In this document: one piece after another, positions 36,635-46,311 of the stretch | Layout of the letters: each line of letters starts with the position of its first letter | Numbering within the stretch: the stretch's first letter is position 1 | Assembly (NCBI RefSeq): GCF_014529705.1 | Contig: NZ_JAANIH010000008.1 | Location: 120,887 to 184,886, forward strand | Length of the DNA stretch: 64,000 nt | Direction of reading: 5' to 3' | Origin: Bradyrhizobium campsiandrae | Lineage (GTDB): Bacteria; Pseudomonadota; Alphaproteobacteria; Rhizobiales; Xanthobacteraceae | Notes under the pieces: generated by a model | What the model saw: the letters and a program-made list of their open reading frames with translations, nothing else | Database searches by the model: none | What the model was told of the DNA's origin: nothing | Made by a program: the position numbers and the translations under genes

Positions 36635-37159
36635 CTACGCCTCGTTGCCGCCTTCCTGGCGCGTCGCCTCGAACAGGAACCAGGTGCGGCGCTCGGTCTC
36701 GTCGATGAAGTTTTCGAGCAGGCTGGCGCTGGCGACATCGCCGGCGTCGTCGCAGACCTCGTGGGCCTTTCGCATGGCCGCCGCCACATGCTTGTTGTCC
36801 TGCATCAGTTCGCGCAGCATCTCGCGCGGCGGCACGTAGTCCTCGTTGTTGTCCTTGATGGTCTGGAGCTTTGCGACCTGGCCGATCGACTTCAGCGTGG
36901 TGCCGCCGATCTTGCGCACGCGCTCGGCGAGCTGGTCGGTGCTGGCGAAAATCTGATCGGACTGCTCGTCGAGCAACAGATGATAATCCCGGAAATGCCG
37001 GCCGCTGATGTGCCAGTGGAAATTCTTGGTCTTGAGGTAGAGGGCGAACGCATCGGCCAGAAGCACGTTGAGAGCTTCGGAAACCTTGGCGACCGCCTGG
37101 GGCTGCAGATCGGTCGGGGTGTCGAGATCGGGCGAGACCTTGCTGGGGGCTTTGCTCAC
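36635..37159 (-). CDS. dps: Dps-family DNA-binding ferritin-like protein
   Basis: It forms a shell that binds iron and protects DNA during starvation and oxidative stress. 174 residues from a GTG at 37159 (SD AGGAAGG). The ferroxidase motif is NFHWHISGRHFRDYHLLLDE; further family sequence includes KVSEALNVLLADAFALYLKT and FIDETERRTWFLFEA. The N-terminal tail with Lys/Pro could contact DNA. Confidence 0.92.
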   Translation of the reverse strand: MSKAPSKVSPDLDTPTDLQPQAVAKVSEALNVLLADAFALYLKTKNFHWHISGRHFRDYHLLLDEQSDQIFASTDQLAERVRKIGGTTLKSIGQVAKLQTIKDNNEDYVPPREMLRELMQDNKHVAAAMRKAHEVCDDAGDVASASLLENFIDETERRTWFLFEATRQEGGNEA

Positions 37160-37263
37160 GGGAAACCTTCCTGTTAGGACGCGGACATTGACGGCACGCC
37201 GTCGCACCCCTAACGCAAAGCGGGCAGCACGGTTCCGGGGCCGGAACCGCCGGGCGGGACACC

Positions 37264-37965
37264 ATGGACGATTGGATCGATTATTACGACTCGACGCATA
37301 CGATCTATGTCAGCAAGCTGCATCGTGACCTGCACTTCCAGATCATCGCGCGGGACATCATCGGCTACATCGCCTCGCCCGACGCGACGGTGCTCGACTA
37401 TGCCTGCGGCGAGGCGCTGTCGGCGAGCCAGGTGGCGTCCGCCTGCGGCAAGCTGATCCTGGCCGAGCCGGCGCCCGGCGTGCGCGGCCGGCTGATTGCG
37501 CGTTTCGCCCCGAACACCAAGATCCGGGTCCGCTCGCTCGATGACGTCCGCAACATGCGGGACCAGTCGATCGACCTCGTCGTGATGAATTCGGTCGCGC
37601 AATACATGACGGCGGAGGAGCTCGATGCCGCGCTCGGCAATGTCAGGCGGATCCTGAAGCCGTCGGGCAAGCTGGTGCTCGGCGATATCCTGCAGCCGCA
37701 TGTCGGGATGGTCAGGGACGTGGCCGCGCTGCTCTCCTTCGGCCTGCGTCACGGCTTCCTGAAGGATGCGCTGATCGGGCTCATCAGCACGGCGCTGTCG
37801 GATTATCGTCAGCTGCGCTCGCGCATCGGGCTCCAGCGCTACAGCGAGGACGAGATCACGGCCAAGCTGAAGGCGGCGGGCTTCGCCAGCCAGCGCGCCA
37901 ACACCAATATCGGCCACAACCGCTGGCGCATGACCTTCATCGCGCGGCCACCCTTGGTGCGTTAA
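37264..37965 (+). CDS. Class I SAM-dependent methyltransferase
   Basis: 233 residues. Motif I is VLDYACGEALSASQVA, the acidic motif II is ILAEPAPGVRGRL, and motif IV is IDLVVMNSVAQYMTAEELD. LKPSGKLVLGDILQP follows, all typical of a class I fold. The acceptor substrate is unknown. It starts about 100 bp from the divergent dps gene. Confidence 0.85.
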   Translation: MDDWIDYYDSTHTIYVSKLHRDLHFQIIARDIIGYIASPDATVLDYACGEALSASQVASACGKLILAEPAPGVRGRLIARFAPNTKIRVRSLDDVRNMRDQSIDLVVMNSVAQYMTAEELDAALGNVRRILKPSGKLVLGDILQPHVGMVRDVAALLSFGLRHGFLKDALIGLISTALSDYRQLRSRIGLQRYSEDEITAKLKAAGFASQRANTNIGHNRWRMTFIARPPLVR

Positions 37966-38020
37966 GCATAACGACCACCTGGGGGTAGCTTGTCGCACCT
38001 CGATCGGACATGATCGCCAT

Positions 38021-38096
38021 GGCCCGGTGGCGGAAGCGTCTACGCGAGAGCGGTGCATCGCTCTTCATCCTGGTTCAAATCCAGGCCGGGTCTCCA
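38021..38096 (+). tRNA. tRNA-like gene of unclear isotype
   Basis: A 76-nt element with encoded CCA (38094-38096). The acceptor GGCCCGG pairs with CCGGGTC over 7 bp with one G-T. The T arm CCTGG-TTCAAAT-CCAGG is canonical. The D stem is GCG/CGC, but the D loop lacks the usual GG. The anticodon arm AGAGCG/CGCTCT leaves a six-base loop GTGCAT, or an eight-base loop if the last pair opens, rather than seven. GCA or TGC would be the anticodon, but no isotype fits. It may be a functional odd tRNA, a decayed tRNA or a tRNA-derived RNA. Confidence 0.5.
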
Positions 38097-38204
38097 GCCT
38101 TCGCTGGCTCCGCCAGCTTCGGCTCGGCAAGCCGTTTCGCGGCGAAGGCTGCCGCGGCGAAGCCCGAAGGGCGAAGCCGGGCACGCTTCATAAAGATCCT
38201 TCGC

Positions 38205-38576
38205 TCACCCCGCCTCGACCACATCGCACCCCGAGGCCAGCTGAAGCCTGTCCGCGTCCTTGGCCGCTGACTTGAGCACGGCGTCGAGCAGGCCCGGAAA
38301 GCGCGCCTCGAGGTCGTCACGCCGCAGCCGCATGAACCGGTTCGTGCCCGACACGCGCGTCTGCATCAGCCCGCAATCGCGCAGCTTTGCGAAATGATAG
38401 GTGAGGTTCGACTTGCCGGCGAGCCCGTTGAAGTCACCGCAGCACAATTCGCTGCTGACAGGTTCCTGCTGCGCGAGCTGATAGACGATCGCGAGCCGGA
38501 TCGGATCGCTCAGACAATCCAGAACCAGCGGCAGCTCGATCTGGTCGCGGGTGGGGTGGGGTGGCGTGCGGCTCAT
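38205..38576 (-). CDS. ArsR-type repressor next to an MFS exporter
   Basis: 123 residues. The HTH region is LSDPIRLAIVYQLAQQEPVS followed by SNLTYHFAKLRDCGLMQTR. Cys pair SELCCGDFNG lies before the recognition helix and could sense thiol or metal state (inference). It is divergent from an MFS transporter gene, and inverted repeats between them look like its operators. Confidence 0.88.
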   Translation of the reverse strand: MSRTPPHPTRDQIELPLVLDCLSDPIRLAIVYQLAQQEPVSSELCCGDFNGLAGKSNLTYHFAKLRDCGLMQTRVSGTNRFMRLRRDDLEARFPGLLDAVLKSAAKDADRLQLASGCDVVEAG

Positions 38577-38615
38577 GATAGGGGAATCATAGCGACGCGG
38601 CTCCGATGTTCAATA

Positions 38616-38673
38616 GTTCTTGAACCAATTGACTCCGAAATCGTCCTCTTCAATAGTTCAATAAACATTGAAC
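38616..38673. promoter_or_regulatory. Two inverted repeats between arsR-type gene and MFS gene
   Basis: GTTCTTGAAC (38616-38625) and GTTCAAT-AAAC-ATTGAAC (38656-38673) are palindromes sharing the TTCAATAGTTC lead sequence, 40 bp apart. They lie in the divergent promoter region and fit repressor binding sites. Confidence 0.65.
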
Positions 38674-38688
38674 ATAGGATCTCGACCC

Positions 38689-39858
38689 ATGAGCGTATTC
38701 TGGCTGGCCCTGGGGGCCTTCGCGATCGGCACCGAAGGCTTTGTGATTGCAGGACTTTTGCCGGCGATCGCCGGGGATCTCTCGATTTCGGTCGCGGCCG
38801 CCGGCCAATTGGTCACCGCCTACGCACTGACCTATGCGGTGGGATCGCCGATCCTCGCGGTGGCGCTGAACAACATCGACCGGCGCACCGTGCTGGCGCT
38901 CGCGCTCTCGACCTTCATTGCCGGCAACCTCGCAGCGATGGTGGCGTCGAACTATGCCTTGCTGCTGGCCTCGCGGATGCTGATGGCGCTGGGCTCTGGG
39001 CTGTGCATGCCCACTGCGCTCGCCGTCTCCGTGGCGGTCGCCTCGCCGGAACGGCGCGGCCGGGCGGTGGCGCTCGTGACCTCGGGCCTCACGGTTGCGA
39101 CCGTCATCGGCGTGCCCCTCGGCAATCTGGTCGGCAGCTTGCTCGGCTGGCGCGCGACGTTCGCCATGGTCGCAATCATCGGCGCGGTTGCGCTCGCTGG
39201 CCTCTTGCTCGGCCTGCCCCGCGGCCTGCCGCGCAACACGGCCTCGCTCGGCGAAAGACTTGCAGTGGCGCGCCACCGCAATGTCCTGCTCGCGCTCGTG
39301 ATCACGATTTTATGGGCTCTGGGTGGCTTCACCATATTCACCTATTTTGCCGTTCCGCTGCGCGCCTTGGGCTTCGATGCCGCGCGGATCAGCCTCGCGC
39401 TCCTGGTGTTCGGCGCGGCGGCTGCCATTGGCAACGTGCTCGGGGGCCTGCTGGCTGACCGGCTTGGCACCGCCGCCACCGCCGCGCTCGGACTAATCGG
39501 CATGGCCAGCGCGCTCTTCGTGCATTCCCTGGTGCTGAAGTTCCTTCCCGGACAGGCGCACTATGCGATCCTCGGCCCGATCTTCCTCCAGGGCCTTGCG
39601 GGCTGGGCGTTCTATCCGGCGCAGGTCGCCAGCATCATCCGTATAGAGCCGCAGGCCTCGATGGTCGCGCTCTCCATCAACGCCTCCGCCATGTATCTCG
39701 GCTTTGCAATCGGGGGAGGCCTGGGCGGCGCCGTGCTTGCAGCCTGGAGCCCGGGCGACCTCGGCTGGGTCGGCGGCTTGAGCGTCACATCGGCCCTTCT
39801 GGTGCATCTCGCCCGTGGCTGGCAGGCGCGGCCAAAACCCGTCAAAATTGCCGGTTGA
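38689..39858 (+). CDS. MFS transporter, DHA1/AraJ-like
   Basis: A 389-residue protein with about 12 hydrophobic segments. The start at 38689 ([20 protein letters not shown]) follows AGGA; the TTG at 38668 is not preferred. [18 protein letters not shown] and [19 protein letters not shown] are DHA1-type motifs. It probably exports a drug or sugar-like compound and is probably controlled by the divergent ArsR-type repressor. Confidence 0.9.
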   Translation: MSVFWLALGAFAIGTEGFVIAGLLPAIAGDLSISVAAAGQLVTAYALTYAVGSPILAVALNNIDRRTVLALALSTFIAGNLAAMVASNYALLLASRMLMALGSGLCMPTALAVSVAVASPERRGRAVALVTSGLTVATVIGVPLGNLVGSLLGWRATFAMVAIIGAVALAGLLLGLPRGLPRNTASLGERLAVARHRNVLLALVITILWALGGFTIFTYFAVPLRALGFDAARISLALLVFGAAAAIGNVLGGLLADRLGTAATAALGLIGMASALFVHSLVLKFLPGQAHYAILGPIFLQGLAGWAFYPAQVASIIRIEPQASMVALSINASAMYLGFAIGGGLGGAVLAAWSPGDLGWVGGLSVTSALLVHLARGWQARPKPVKIAG

Positions 39859-39865
39859 TGGGCGT

Positions 39866-39891
39866 TTTTCGGGGTTTCGCCGCCCCGAAAA
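39866..39891. other. Hairpin downstream of the MFS gene
   Basis: TTTTCGGGG / CCCCGAAAA around an eight-base loop, right after the MFS stop codon. There is no long T run outside the stem. Confidence 0.5.
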
Positions 39892-39942
39892 CTGGTCTAA
39901 GACCCACCCGCGCGCGAGGGAAGACCCCGCGCTCTCGCACAA

Positions 39943-39972
39943 GGGGACGCGCGGCAAGCGCGCCCTTTTTTT
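39943..39972 (+). terminator. Rho-independent terminator ahead of carB
   Basis: GGG-A-CGCGC / GCGCG-CCC with a GGCAA loop is followed by seven T residues, 28 bp before the carB start. It either ends the MFS transcript or acts as an attenuator in a carB leader; which one depends on the promoter position, which I cannot see. Confidence 0.75.
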
Positions 39973-40000
39973 GTGCCCAGTTTCCAGCCCGCGAGCGGTG

Positions 40001-43000
40001 ATGCCTAAACGAACCGACATCTCGACCATCCTGATCATCGGCGCCGGTCCCATCGTGATCGGCCAGGCCTGCGAATTCGACTATTCCGGCACACAGGCGG
40101 TGAAGACGCTGAAGGAAGAGGGCTATCGCATCGTCCTCGTCAATTCCAACCCGGCCACCATCATGACCGATCCGGAATTGGCCGATGCGACCTATATCGA
40201 GCCGATCACGCCGGAGATCGTCGCCAAGATCATCGAGAAGGAACGTCACGTCATTGCCGGCGGCTTCGCGCTGCTGCCGACCATGGGCGGCCAGACCGCG
40301 CTCAACTGCGCGCTGTCGCTGCGCCGGCAGGGCACGCTGGAAAAGTTCGACGTCGAGATGATCGGTGCGACCGCCGATGCCATCGACAAGGCCGAGGATC
40401 GCCAGCTGTTCCGCGAGGCCATGACCAAGATCGGCCTCGAGACGCCGAAATCGCGTCTCGCCAACGCCTCCGAGTTGAAGAAGTCCTTCCGCGACAAGTA
40501 CCACGCCGAACGCGAGAAGCTGTCGGGCGCCGCGCTCGAAGAGCTCGACCGGCAATGGACGCTCGGCGAGAGCGACCGCCGCAAGCGCTATCAGGAATAC
40601 GCTTTCGGCCAGGCCATGATGGCCCTGTCCGAGATCGGCCTGCCCGCGATCATCCGCCCCTCCTTCACCATGGGCGGCACCGGCGGCGGCATCGCCTACA
40701 ACAAGGAAGAGTTCCTCGACATCATCGAGCGCGGCCTTGACGCGTCTCCCACCAACGAAGTGCTGATCGAAGAATCCGTGCTCGGCTGGAAGGAGTACGA
40801 GATGGAGGTGGTGCGCGACAAGAACGACAATTGCATCATCGTCTGCTCGATCGAGAACCTCGATCCGATGGGCGTCCACACCGGCGATTCCATCACGGTG
40901 GCGCCGGCGCTGACGCTGACGGACAAGGAATACCAGATCATGCGCGACGCCTCGCTGGCGGTGCTGCGCGAGATCGGCGTGGAAACCGGCGGCTCCAACG
41001 TGCAGTTCGGCGTCAATCCGGAAGACGGCCGCATGGTCGTGATCGAGATGAACCCGCGCGTGTCGCGTTCGTCCGCGCTGGCCTCGAAGGCCACCGGCTT
41101 CCCGATCGCCAAGGTCGCCGCCAAGCTCGCCATCGGCTACACGCTCGACGAGATCGCCAACGACATCACCGGCGGCGCGACACCGGCCTCGTTCGAGCCG
41201 ACCATCGACTACGTGGTGACCAAGATCCCGCGTTTCGCCTTCGAGAAGTTCCCCGGCGCCTCCTCGACGCTGACGACCTCGATGAAGTCGGTCGGCGAAG
41301 TCATGGCGATCGGCCGCACCTTCCAGGAGAGCCTGCAGAAGGCGCTGCGCGGACTCGAGACCGGGCTGACCGGCCTCGACGAGATCGAGATCGAGGGCCT
41401 CGGCCGCGACGACGACAAGAACGCGATCCGCGCCGCGCTCGGCACGCCGACGCCGAACCGCATTCTTCAGGTGGCGCAAGCCATGCGGCTCGGCTGGTCG
41501 AACGATGACATCTTCAAATCCTGCAAGATCGATCCCTGGTTCCTCGGCGAGATGCGCGGCATCGTCGACATGGAAGAGAAGGTCCGGAAGCACGGCCTGC
41601 CCGGCAACGCCTTCGGCATGCGCACGCTCAAGACCATGGGCTTTTCAGACGCACGGCTCGCGGTCCTGGCCGAGACGACGGAAGCCGACGTCACCGCGAA
41701 GCGTCACGCGCTGGGCGTGCGTCCGGTCTACAAGCGCATCGATACCTGCGCCGCCGAATTCGCCTCGCCGACGGCCTACATGTACTCGACTTACGAGTCT
41801 CCGTTCGCAGGCAGCGACGCCGACGAGAGCGCGCCCTCGGACAAGAAGAAGGTCATCATCCTCGGCGGCGGCCCGAACCGGATCGGCCAGGGCATCGAGT
41901 TCGACTATTGCTGCTGTCACGCCTGCTTCGCGCTGCATGACGCCGGCTACGAATCCATCATGGTCAACTGCAACCCGGAAACGGTGTCGACCGACTACGA
42001 CACCGCCGACCGGCTCTATTTCGAGCCGCTCACCGCCGAGGACGTGCTGGAGATCATCGCGAAGGAGCGCAGCAACGGCACGCTGCATGGCGTGATCGTT
42101 CAGTTCGGCGGCCAGACCCCGCTGAAGCTCGCCCGCGCGCTGGAAGCCGCCGAAGTGCCGATCCTCGGCACCTCGCCTGATGCCATCGACCTCGCCGAAG
42201 ACCGCGATCGCTTCAAGCGCGTGCTCGACAAGCTCCGCCTGAAGCAGCCGAAGAACGGCATCGCCTATTCGGTCGAGCAGGCGAGGCTCGTCTCCGCCGA
42301 TCTCGGCCTGCCGCTGGTGGTGCGCCCGTCCTATGTGCTCGGCGGCCGCGCGATGCAGATCATCCGCGAGGAGAACCAGCTCAACGACTATCTGCTCGGC
42401 ACGCTGCCGGAGCTGGTGCCGGCCGACGTCAAGGCGCGCTACCCGAACGACAAGACCGGGCAGATCAACACCGTGCTCGGCAAGAACCCGCTGCTGTTCG
42501 ACCGCTATTTGTCCGATGCCACCGAGATCGACGTCGACTGCCTCAGCGACGGCAAGGATACGTTCATCGTCGGCATCATGGAACACATCGAGGAAGCCGG
42601 CATCCATTCCGGCGATAGCGCCTGCTCGCTGCCGCCGCACTCGCTCGAGCCTGCGATGATCGCTGAGCTGGAGCGGCAGACGCGCGAGCTCGCGCTCGGC
42701 CTCGACGTCGTCGGCCTGATGAACGTGCAATACGCGATCAAGGACGGCGAGATCTACGTGCTCGAAGTCAATCCGCGCGCCTCGCGTACGGTGCCCTTCG
42801 TCGCCAAGGTGATCGGCATGCCGGTCGCAAAGATCGCCGCGCGGATCATGGCCGGCGAGAAGCTCGCCGACTTCAAATTGAAGAAGGCCGATCTCAAGCA
42901 TGTCGGCGTCAAGGAATCGGTCTTCCCGTTCGCCCGCTTCCCGGGCGTCGACACGGTGCTCGGCCCCGAAATGCGCTCGACCGGCGAGGTCATGGGCATC

Positions 43001-43465
43001 GACCGCTCCTTCGCGGTGGCATTCGCCAAGAGCCAGCTCGGCGGCGGAACGCGGGTGCCGCGCAAGGGCACGGTGTTCGTCTCGGTGCGGGAGAGCGACA
43101 AGGTCCGCATCGCCGAAGCCGTGCGCCAGTTGCACGCGCTGGGCTTCAAGGTGCTCGCGACATCGGGCACGGCGCGCTTCCTGACCGATCAGGGTATCCC
43201 GGCCGAGAAGGTGAACAAGGTGCTGGAGGGACGGCCGCACATCGTCGACGCCATCACCAATGGCGACGTCCAGCTCGTTCTCAACACCACAGAAGGCCCG
43301 CAGGCGCTCGCCGACAGCCGTTCGCTGCGGCGCGCGGCCCTCTTGCATAAAGTGCCGTATTACACCACTCTTTCCGGGGCCGTGGCGGCCGCGCAGGGCA
43401 TCCGCGCCTATCTGGGCGGGGACCTTGAGGTTCGTACCCTGCAGAGCTACTTTTCGGAAACCTGA
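40001..43465 (+). CDS. carB: Carbamoyl-phosphate synthase large subunit
   Basis: 1154 residues, the full length of the family. It has two duplicated ATP-grasp halves: the first begins [20 protein letters not shown], the second [39 protein letters not shown] and [19 protein letters not shown] mark the two ATP sites. A C-terminal MGS-like allosteric domain has [20 protein letters not shown]. It assembles carbamoyl phosphate with ammonia from CarA. The ATG at 40001 is the family start; the frame open to 39815 crosses the terminator. Confidence 0.98.
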   Translation: MPKRTDISTILIIGAGPIVIGQACEFDYSGTQAVKTLKEEGYRIVLVNSNPATIMTDPELADATYIEPITPEIVAKIIEKERHVIAGGFALLPTMGGQTALNCALSLRRQGTLEKFDVEMIGATADAIDKAEDRQLFREAMTKIGLETPKSRLANASELKKSFRDKYHAEREKLSGAALEELDRQWTLGESDRRKRYQEYAFGQAMMALSEIGLPAIIRPSFTMGGTGGGIAYNKEEFLDIIERGLDASPTNEVLIEESVLGWKEYEMEVVRDKNDNCIIVCSIENLDPMGVHTGDSITVAPALTLTDKEYQIMRDASLAVLREIGVETGGSNVQFGVNPEDGRMVVIEMNPRVSRSSALASKATGFPIAKVAAKLAIGYTLDEIANDITGGATPASFEPTIDYVVTKIPRFAFEKFPGASSTLTTSMKSVGEVMAIGRTFQESLQKALRGLETGLTGLDEIEIEGLGRDDDKNAIRAALGTPTPNRILQVAQAMRLGWSNDDIFKSCKIDPWFLGEMRGIVDMEEKVRKHGLPGNAFGMRTLKTMGFSDARLAVLAETTEADVTAKRHALGVRPVYKRIDTCAAEFASPTAYMYSTYESPFAGSDADESAPSDKKKVIILGGGPNRIGQGIEFDYCCCHACFALHDAGYESIMVNCNPETVSTDYDTADRLYFEPLTAEDVLEIIAKERSNGTLHGVIVQFGGQTPLKLARALEAAEVPILGTSPDAIDLAEDRDRFKRVLDKLRLKQPKNGIAYSVEQARLVSADLGLPLVVRPSYVLGGRAMQIIREENQLNDYLLGTLPELVPADVKARYPNDKTGQINTVLGKNPLLFDRYLSDATEIDVDCLSDGKDTFIVGIMEHIEEAGIHSGDSACSLPPHSLEPAMIAELERQTRELALGLDVVGLMNVQYAIKDGEIYVLEVNPRASRTVPFVAKVIGMPVAKIAARIMAGEKLADFKLKKADLKHVGVKESVFPFARFPGVDTVLGPEMRSTGEVMGIDRSFAVAFAKSQLGGGTRVPRKGTVFVSVRESDKVRIAEAVRQLHALGFKVLATSGTARFLTDQGIPAEKVNKVLEGRPHIVDAITNGDVQLVLNTTEGPQALADSRSLRRAALLHKVPYYTTLSGAVAAAQGIRAYLGGDLEVRTLQSYFSET

Positions 43466-43673
43466 TCACGAGCGACAGCTTTCGCTGCTGCTAAGTGATT
43501 GGCAGTCAAGCCATAATGGCCGGAGGAACGGTCCGGCCGTGTGGTTGTTCTGTTCCGGCGCCAGACCCACATAACGCTCCGGTGGCGGCATTTCAGCCCC
43601 GGACCACTGACGAATCAAGGTTGCCGCGCCCTCTGTGTTCTGGCGGGCGCGCGGCCGAAGGACGAGAGAAGAG

Positions 43674-44147
43674 ATGGAAAAGGTTCCGATGACTGCGAGC
43701 GGCTTTGCCGCGCTCGGGGAAGAATTGAAGAAGCGCCAGTCCGAGGACCGTCCGCGCATCATCGAGCATATCGCGGAGGCCCGCTCCCACGGCGACCTGT
43801 CCGAAAACGCGGAATACCACGCCGCGAAGGAAGAACAGTCCCACAATGAGGGCCGGATCGCCGAGCTCGAGGACAAGCTTGCGCGCGCCGACATCATCGA
43901 CATCTCCAAGCTCTCGGGCGACACCATCAAATTCGGCGCCACCGTGACTTTGGTCGACGAGGACACCGAGAAGAAGACGGTGTGGCAGATCGTCGGCGAG
44001 GTCGAGGCCGACGCCAAGAAGGGCCGCATCTCCATCACGTCGCCGCTGGCGCGCGCACTGATCGGCAAGAAAAAGGGCTCGACCGTCGAGGTCAACGCCC
44101 CCGGCGGCGCCAAGGCGTACGAGATCACCAAGGTGGAGTGGCGGTAA
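43674..44147 (+). CDS. greA: Transcription elongation factor GreA
   Basis: It rescues backtracked RNA polymerase by stimulating transcript cleavage. 157 residues: the N-terminal coiled coil with [24 protein letters not shown] sequence (acidic tip [18 protein letters not shown] is visible) and a C-terminal FKBP-like domain with [21 protein letters not shown] 43674 follows GAGA; the frame to 43635 is not family sequence. A strong terminator follows. Confidence 0.96.
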   Translation: MEKVPMTASGFAALGEELKKRQSEDRPRIIEHIAEARSHGDLSENAEYHAAKEEQSHNEGRIAELEDKLARADIIDISKLSGDTIKFGATVTLVDEDTEKKTVWQIVGEVEADAKKGRISITSPLARALIGKKKGSTVEVNAPGGAKAYEITKVEWR

Positions 44148-44170
44148 CACGCCAGTTTGCACGGAGAACG

Positions 44171-44197
44171 AGGGCCGCGCTTTGCGCGGCCTTTTTT
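44171..44197 (+). terminator. Rho-independent terminator of greA
   Basis: GGCCGCGC-TTT-GCGCGGCC followed by six T residues, 24 bp after the greA stop. Confidence 0.92.
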
Positions 44198-44306
44198 GTG
44201 CAACGTCTCCCGAATCCTACAGACACGTTCAGCCGGCATTCACGGCGCGACTGCTATTCGGCAAAGGCGGTGTCCGCGGCGAGCGGTTGGAATTGGAAGC
44301 GCGCCA

Positions 44307-45148
44307 ATGCAGCGAAGGATTTGGGTCAAGGCCTCGATTCGCTCCGGTGGCGCGCTCGCCATGTGGCTGTCGCTCACGCAAATGTGCATGGCCGCGACGC
44401 TCGCATCTCCCGTCAACTGGGGCTCGCCGGACCAGCCTTGGGGGATGCGCAGGGCGATCACCGATGCGGACCGCGCGGCCATCGCAGCCTACCGCTCGGG
44501 CCGGAGAACTCCGACCTTCTCCACCGACTTCACCGGCGGCACCGAGTTGCAGGCGAACTGGAGCCCGGTCAGCGACGACAATCCGAGCAACAAATCTTGT
44601 CGGCGTCCCGACAGCATTGAAGCCACGACTGCCGGATTACGGTTGAAAGCACTGCCTGCAAAGACCTGCCGCGCAGCGCGATGGTCGACGGGTTATGTCG
44701 CGAGCAAGGCCAAGTACGGCTACGGATTCATCGAGGCGCGCATCAAGATTGCCGATATCAAGGGCCTCAACAATGCGGTCTGGCTGACGATCGACGACAA
44801 TTTCGAGATCGACATCGCCGAAGCTCGTTACCCCGGCTACATCCATCTCGGCCTGCAATACTGGCCGCCGGGCAAGAGCGAACAGCACGCCGGAATGGGC
44901 TGGGGCGCGAGCTTCAAGGAGAATCTCGCATCAGGATTTCATGACGTCGGCTTGCTGCGGCACCAACCGACATGGTCTACGAGGTCGACGGAGAACCAAT
45001 CGCCGCGGTGGTCACGCACGGCGCCGTGACGGGACCCGCCACCATCCGTCTATCGACAGCGCTTGGAGACTGGGCCGGTGGCAAGGTTCCCGATCACCCT
45101 GAAACCCACGATATGCTGGTTCGATCGCTGCGCGTGTTCGCTCCATGA
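44307..45148 (+). pseudogene. GH16-type glycoside hydrolase, frameshifted near the C terminus
   Basis: The start MQRRIWVKASIRSGG leads to a signal peptide ending CMAA. The catalytic GH16 motif ExDxxE is present (NFEIDIAEARY). Similarity to the protein at 46312-47139 runs throughout (TDADRAAIAAYRSG, GFIEARIKIADIKGLNNAVW). At about 44960, after FHDVGLL, the frame changes: one base is missing, and the next frame continues with APTDMVYEVDGEPIAAVV and ends VRSLRVFAP at TGA 45146-45148. The uncorrected frame stops at 45029. The restored end overlaps the next frame in ATGA. The product would be an exported beta-glucanase-like enzyme; it now lacks the final strands. Confidence 0.8.
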
Positions 45149-45168
45149 AATTCAGGAGGGAGTCCGCG

Positions 45169-46299
45169 ATGGCCAGGATGCGCGTTGCCTGCACCACGGT
45201 TTTCCTGATGCTCGCCATCCTGTTCGGGGCTGAAGGTCTGCCAGGCACCGCTCGGGCACAGGACGTGCTCCGCGGCGTCAACTTCGTCCGTCCGATCCAG
45301 TTCAGCCTTGAGGAGCAGAACACAAAGCTGAAAGAGCTGCAGGTTGCCGGCGTGCACGTCATCCGCTTCGGCATGTATGCGCAGGATGAGGACAAGAATC
45401 TCGACTTCATCAAGCGTGCCTACGCCCATCAGATCTCAACGGTCCTCATCCTCCACGGCCTCTACGCGCCCGGCGCCCCAGAGCGGCCGTTCCGGCCCAA
45501 GGAGTTTCCGGGCATGTGGCCGGGACCGCCATTGTCGGCGCTCGATCCGGAGCGTTCGGCCCAATACTTCCAAGACCTCCTGGGCAAGCTGGACGCGAGC
45601 GGCGTGACGCTTGCCGGCCTGGAGTTGGAGAACGAGATCAATATGGCCGGCAACGATCCGGATTTCCGGTTGCCCGGCGAAGGCCGCGCGCTTGGTCTCG
45701 CCGATCTGACGAACGACCCCGAAGGGCAGCAGGTCGCCAAGGGCTACCTGCAGTATCTGAAGGTACTCGAGATGTTGAAGCAAGTGCGGGATCGCTCACG
45801 CCTCAACACGCGCACGCCGCTCCTGCCGACGAGCCTCGTTGATATCGAACAGGAAGGCCCGTGGCCGACACCCAAGCCCTATGACGGGGTCAGCGTCGGC
45901 GCGATCATGGCCTTCCTCCGGGCCCATGGCCTCGACCGGCTCGTCGATGCCTACAACCTGCACACTTATCCCTGGGGTGACCATCCCGGCGACAAGGCTT
46001 CCGCCATCCATCGCATGCGTCGCCTGCGGGCGCTGGTCAATCCGATCTGCATCGCCCACGGCAAACCGTGCTGGATCACGGAGTGGGGCTTTGCCTATGC
46101 GAACAAGGCTTGCCCTGCTTCCGAGGAAAGAGATCACGCACTCATCGTGCAGGAGATGATGGGCGACTTCGCCCAACTCGCAATGGAGGGACGCCTGACC
46201 GGCTTGATCTACTATTCCTGGACCGGAGATCCGCAATTCGATGTCATGCACTGCGGCAGACTGAGCGATGCCGGCCAGCGTGCCGTGTCTCCCTTTTGA
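45169..46299 (+). CDS. Exported clan-A (TIM-barrel) glycoside hydrolase
   Basis: 376 residues from ATG 45169, seven bases after AGGAGGG. The signal peptide ends around GTARA. A TIM barrel begins DVLRGVNFVRPIQFS. The acid/base Glu is in LELENEINMAG (Asn-Glu motif) and the nucleophile Glu in PCWITEWGFAYAN, the pattern of clan GH-A enzymes. The exact GH family is not clear. It is flanked by two GH16-type genes, suggesting joint processing of an extracellular beta-glucan (inference). Confidence 0.85.
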   Translation: MARMRVACTTVFLMLAILFGAEGLPGTARAQDVLRGVNFVRPIQFSLEEQNTKLKELQVAGVHVIRFGMYAQDEDKNLDFIKRAYAHQISTVLILHGLYAPGAPERPFRPKEFPGMWPGPPLSALDPERSAQYFQDLLGKLDASGVTLAGLELENEINMAGNDPDFRLPGEGRALGLADLTNDPEGQQVAKGYLQYLKVLEMLKQVRDRSRLNTRTPLLPTSLVDIEQEGPWPTPKPYDGVSVGAIMAFLRAHGLDRLVDAYNLHTYPWGDHPGDKASAIHRMRRLRALVNPICIAHGKPCWITEWGFAYANKACPASEERDHALIVQEMMGDFAQLAMEGRLTGLIYYSWTGDPQFDVMHCGRLSDAGQRAVSPF

Positions 46300-46311
46300 G
46301 GGTTTCTCGCA

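Noticed and set aside
34339..43465. carA-carB operon
   Set aside because: About 4.5 kb with genes in both directions and a terminator separate them.
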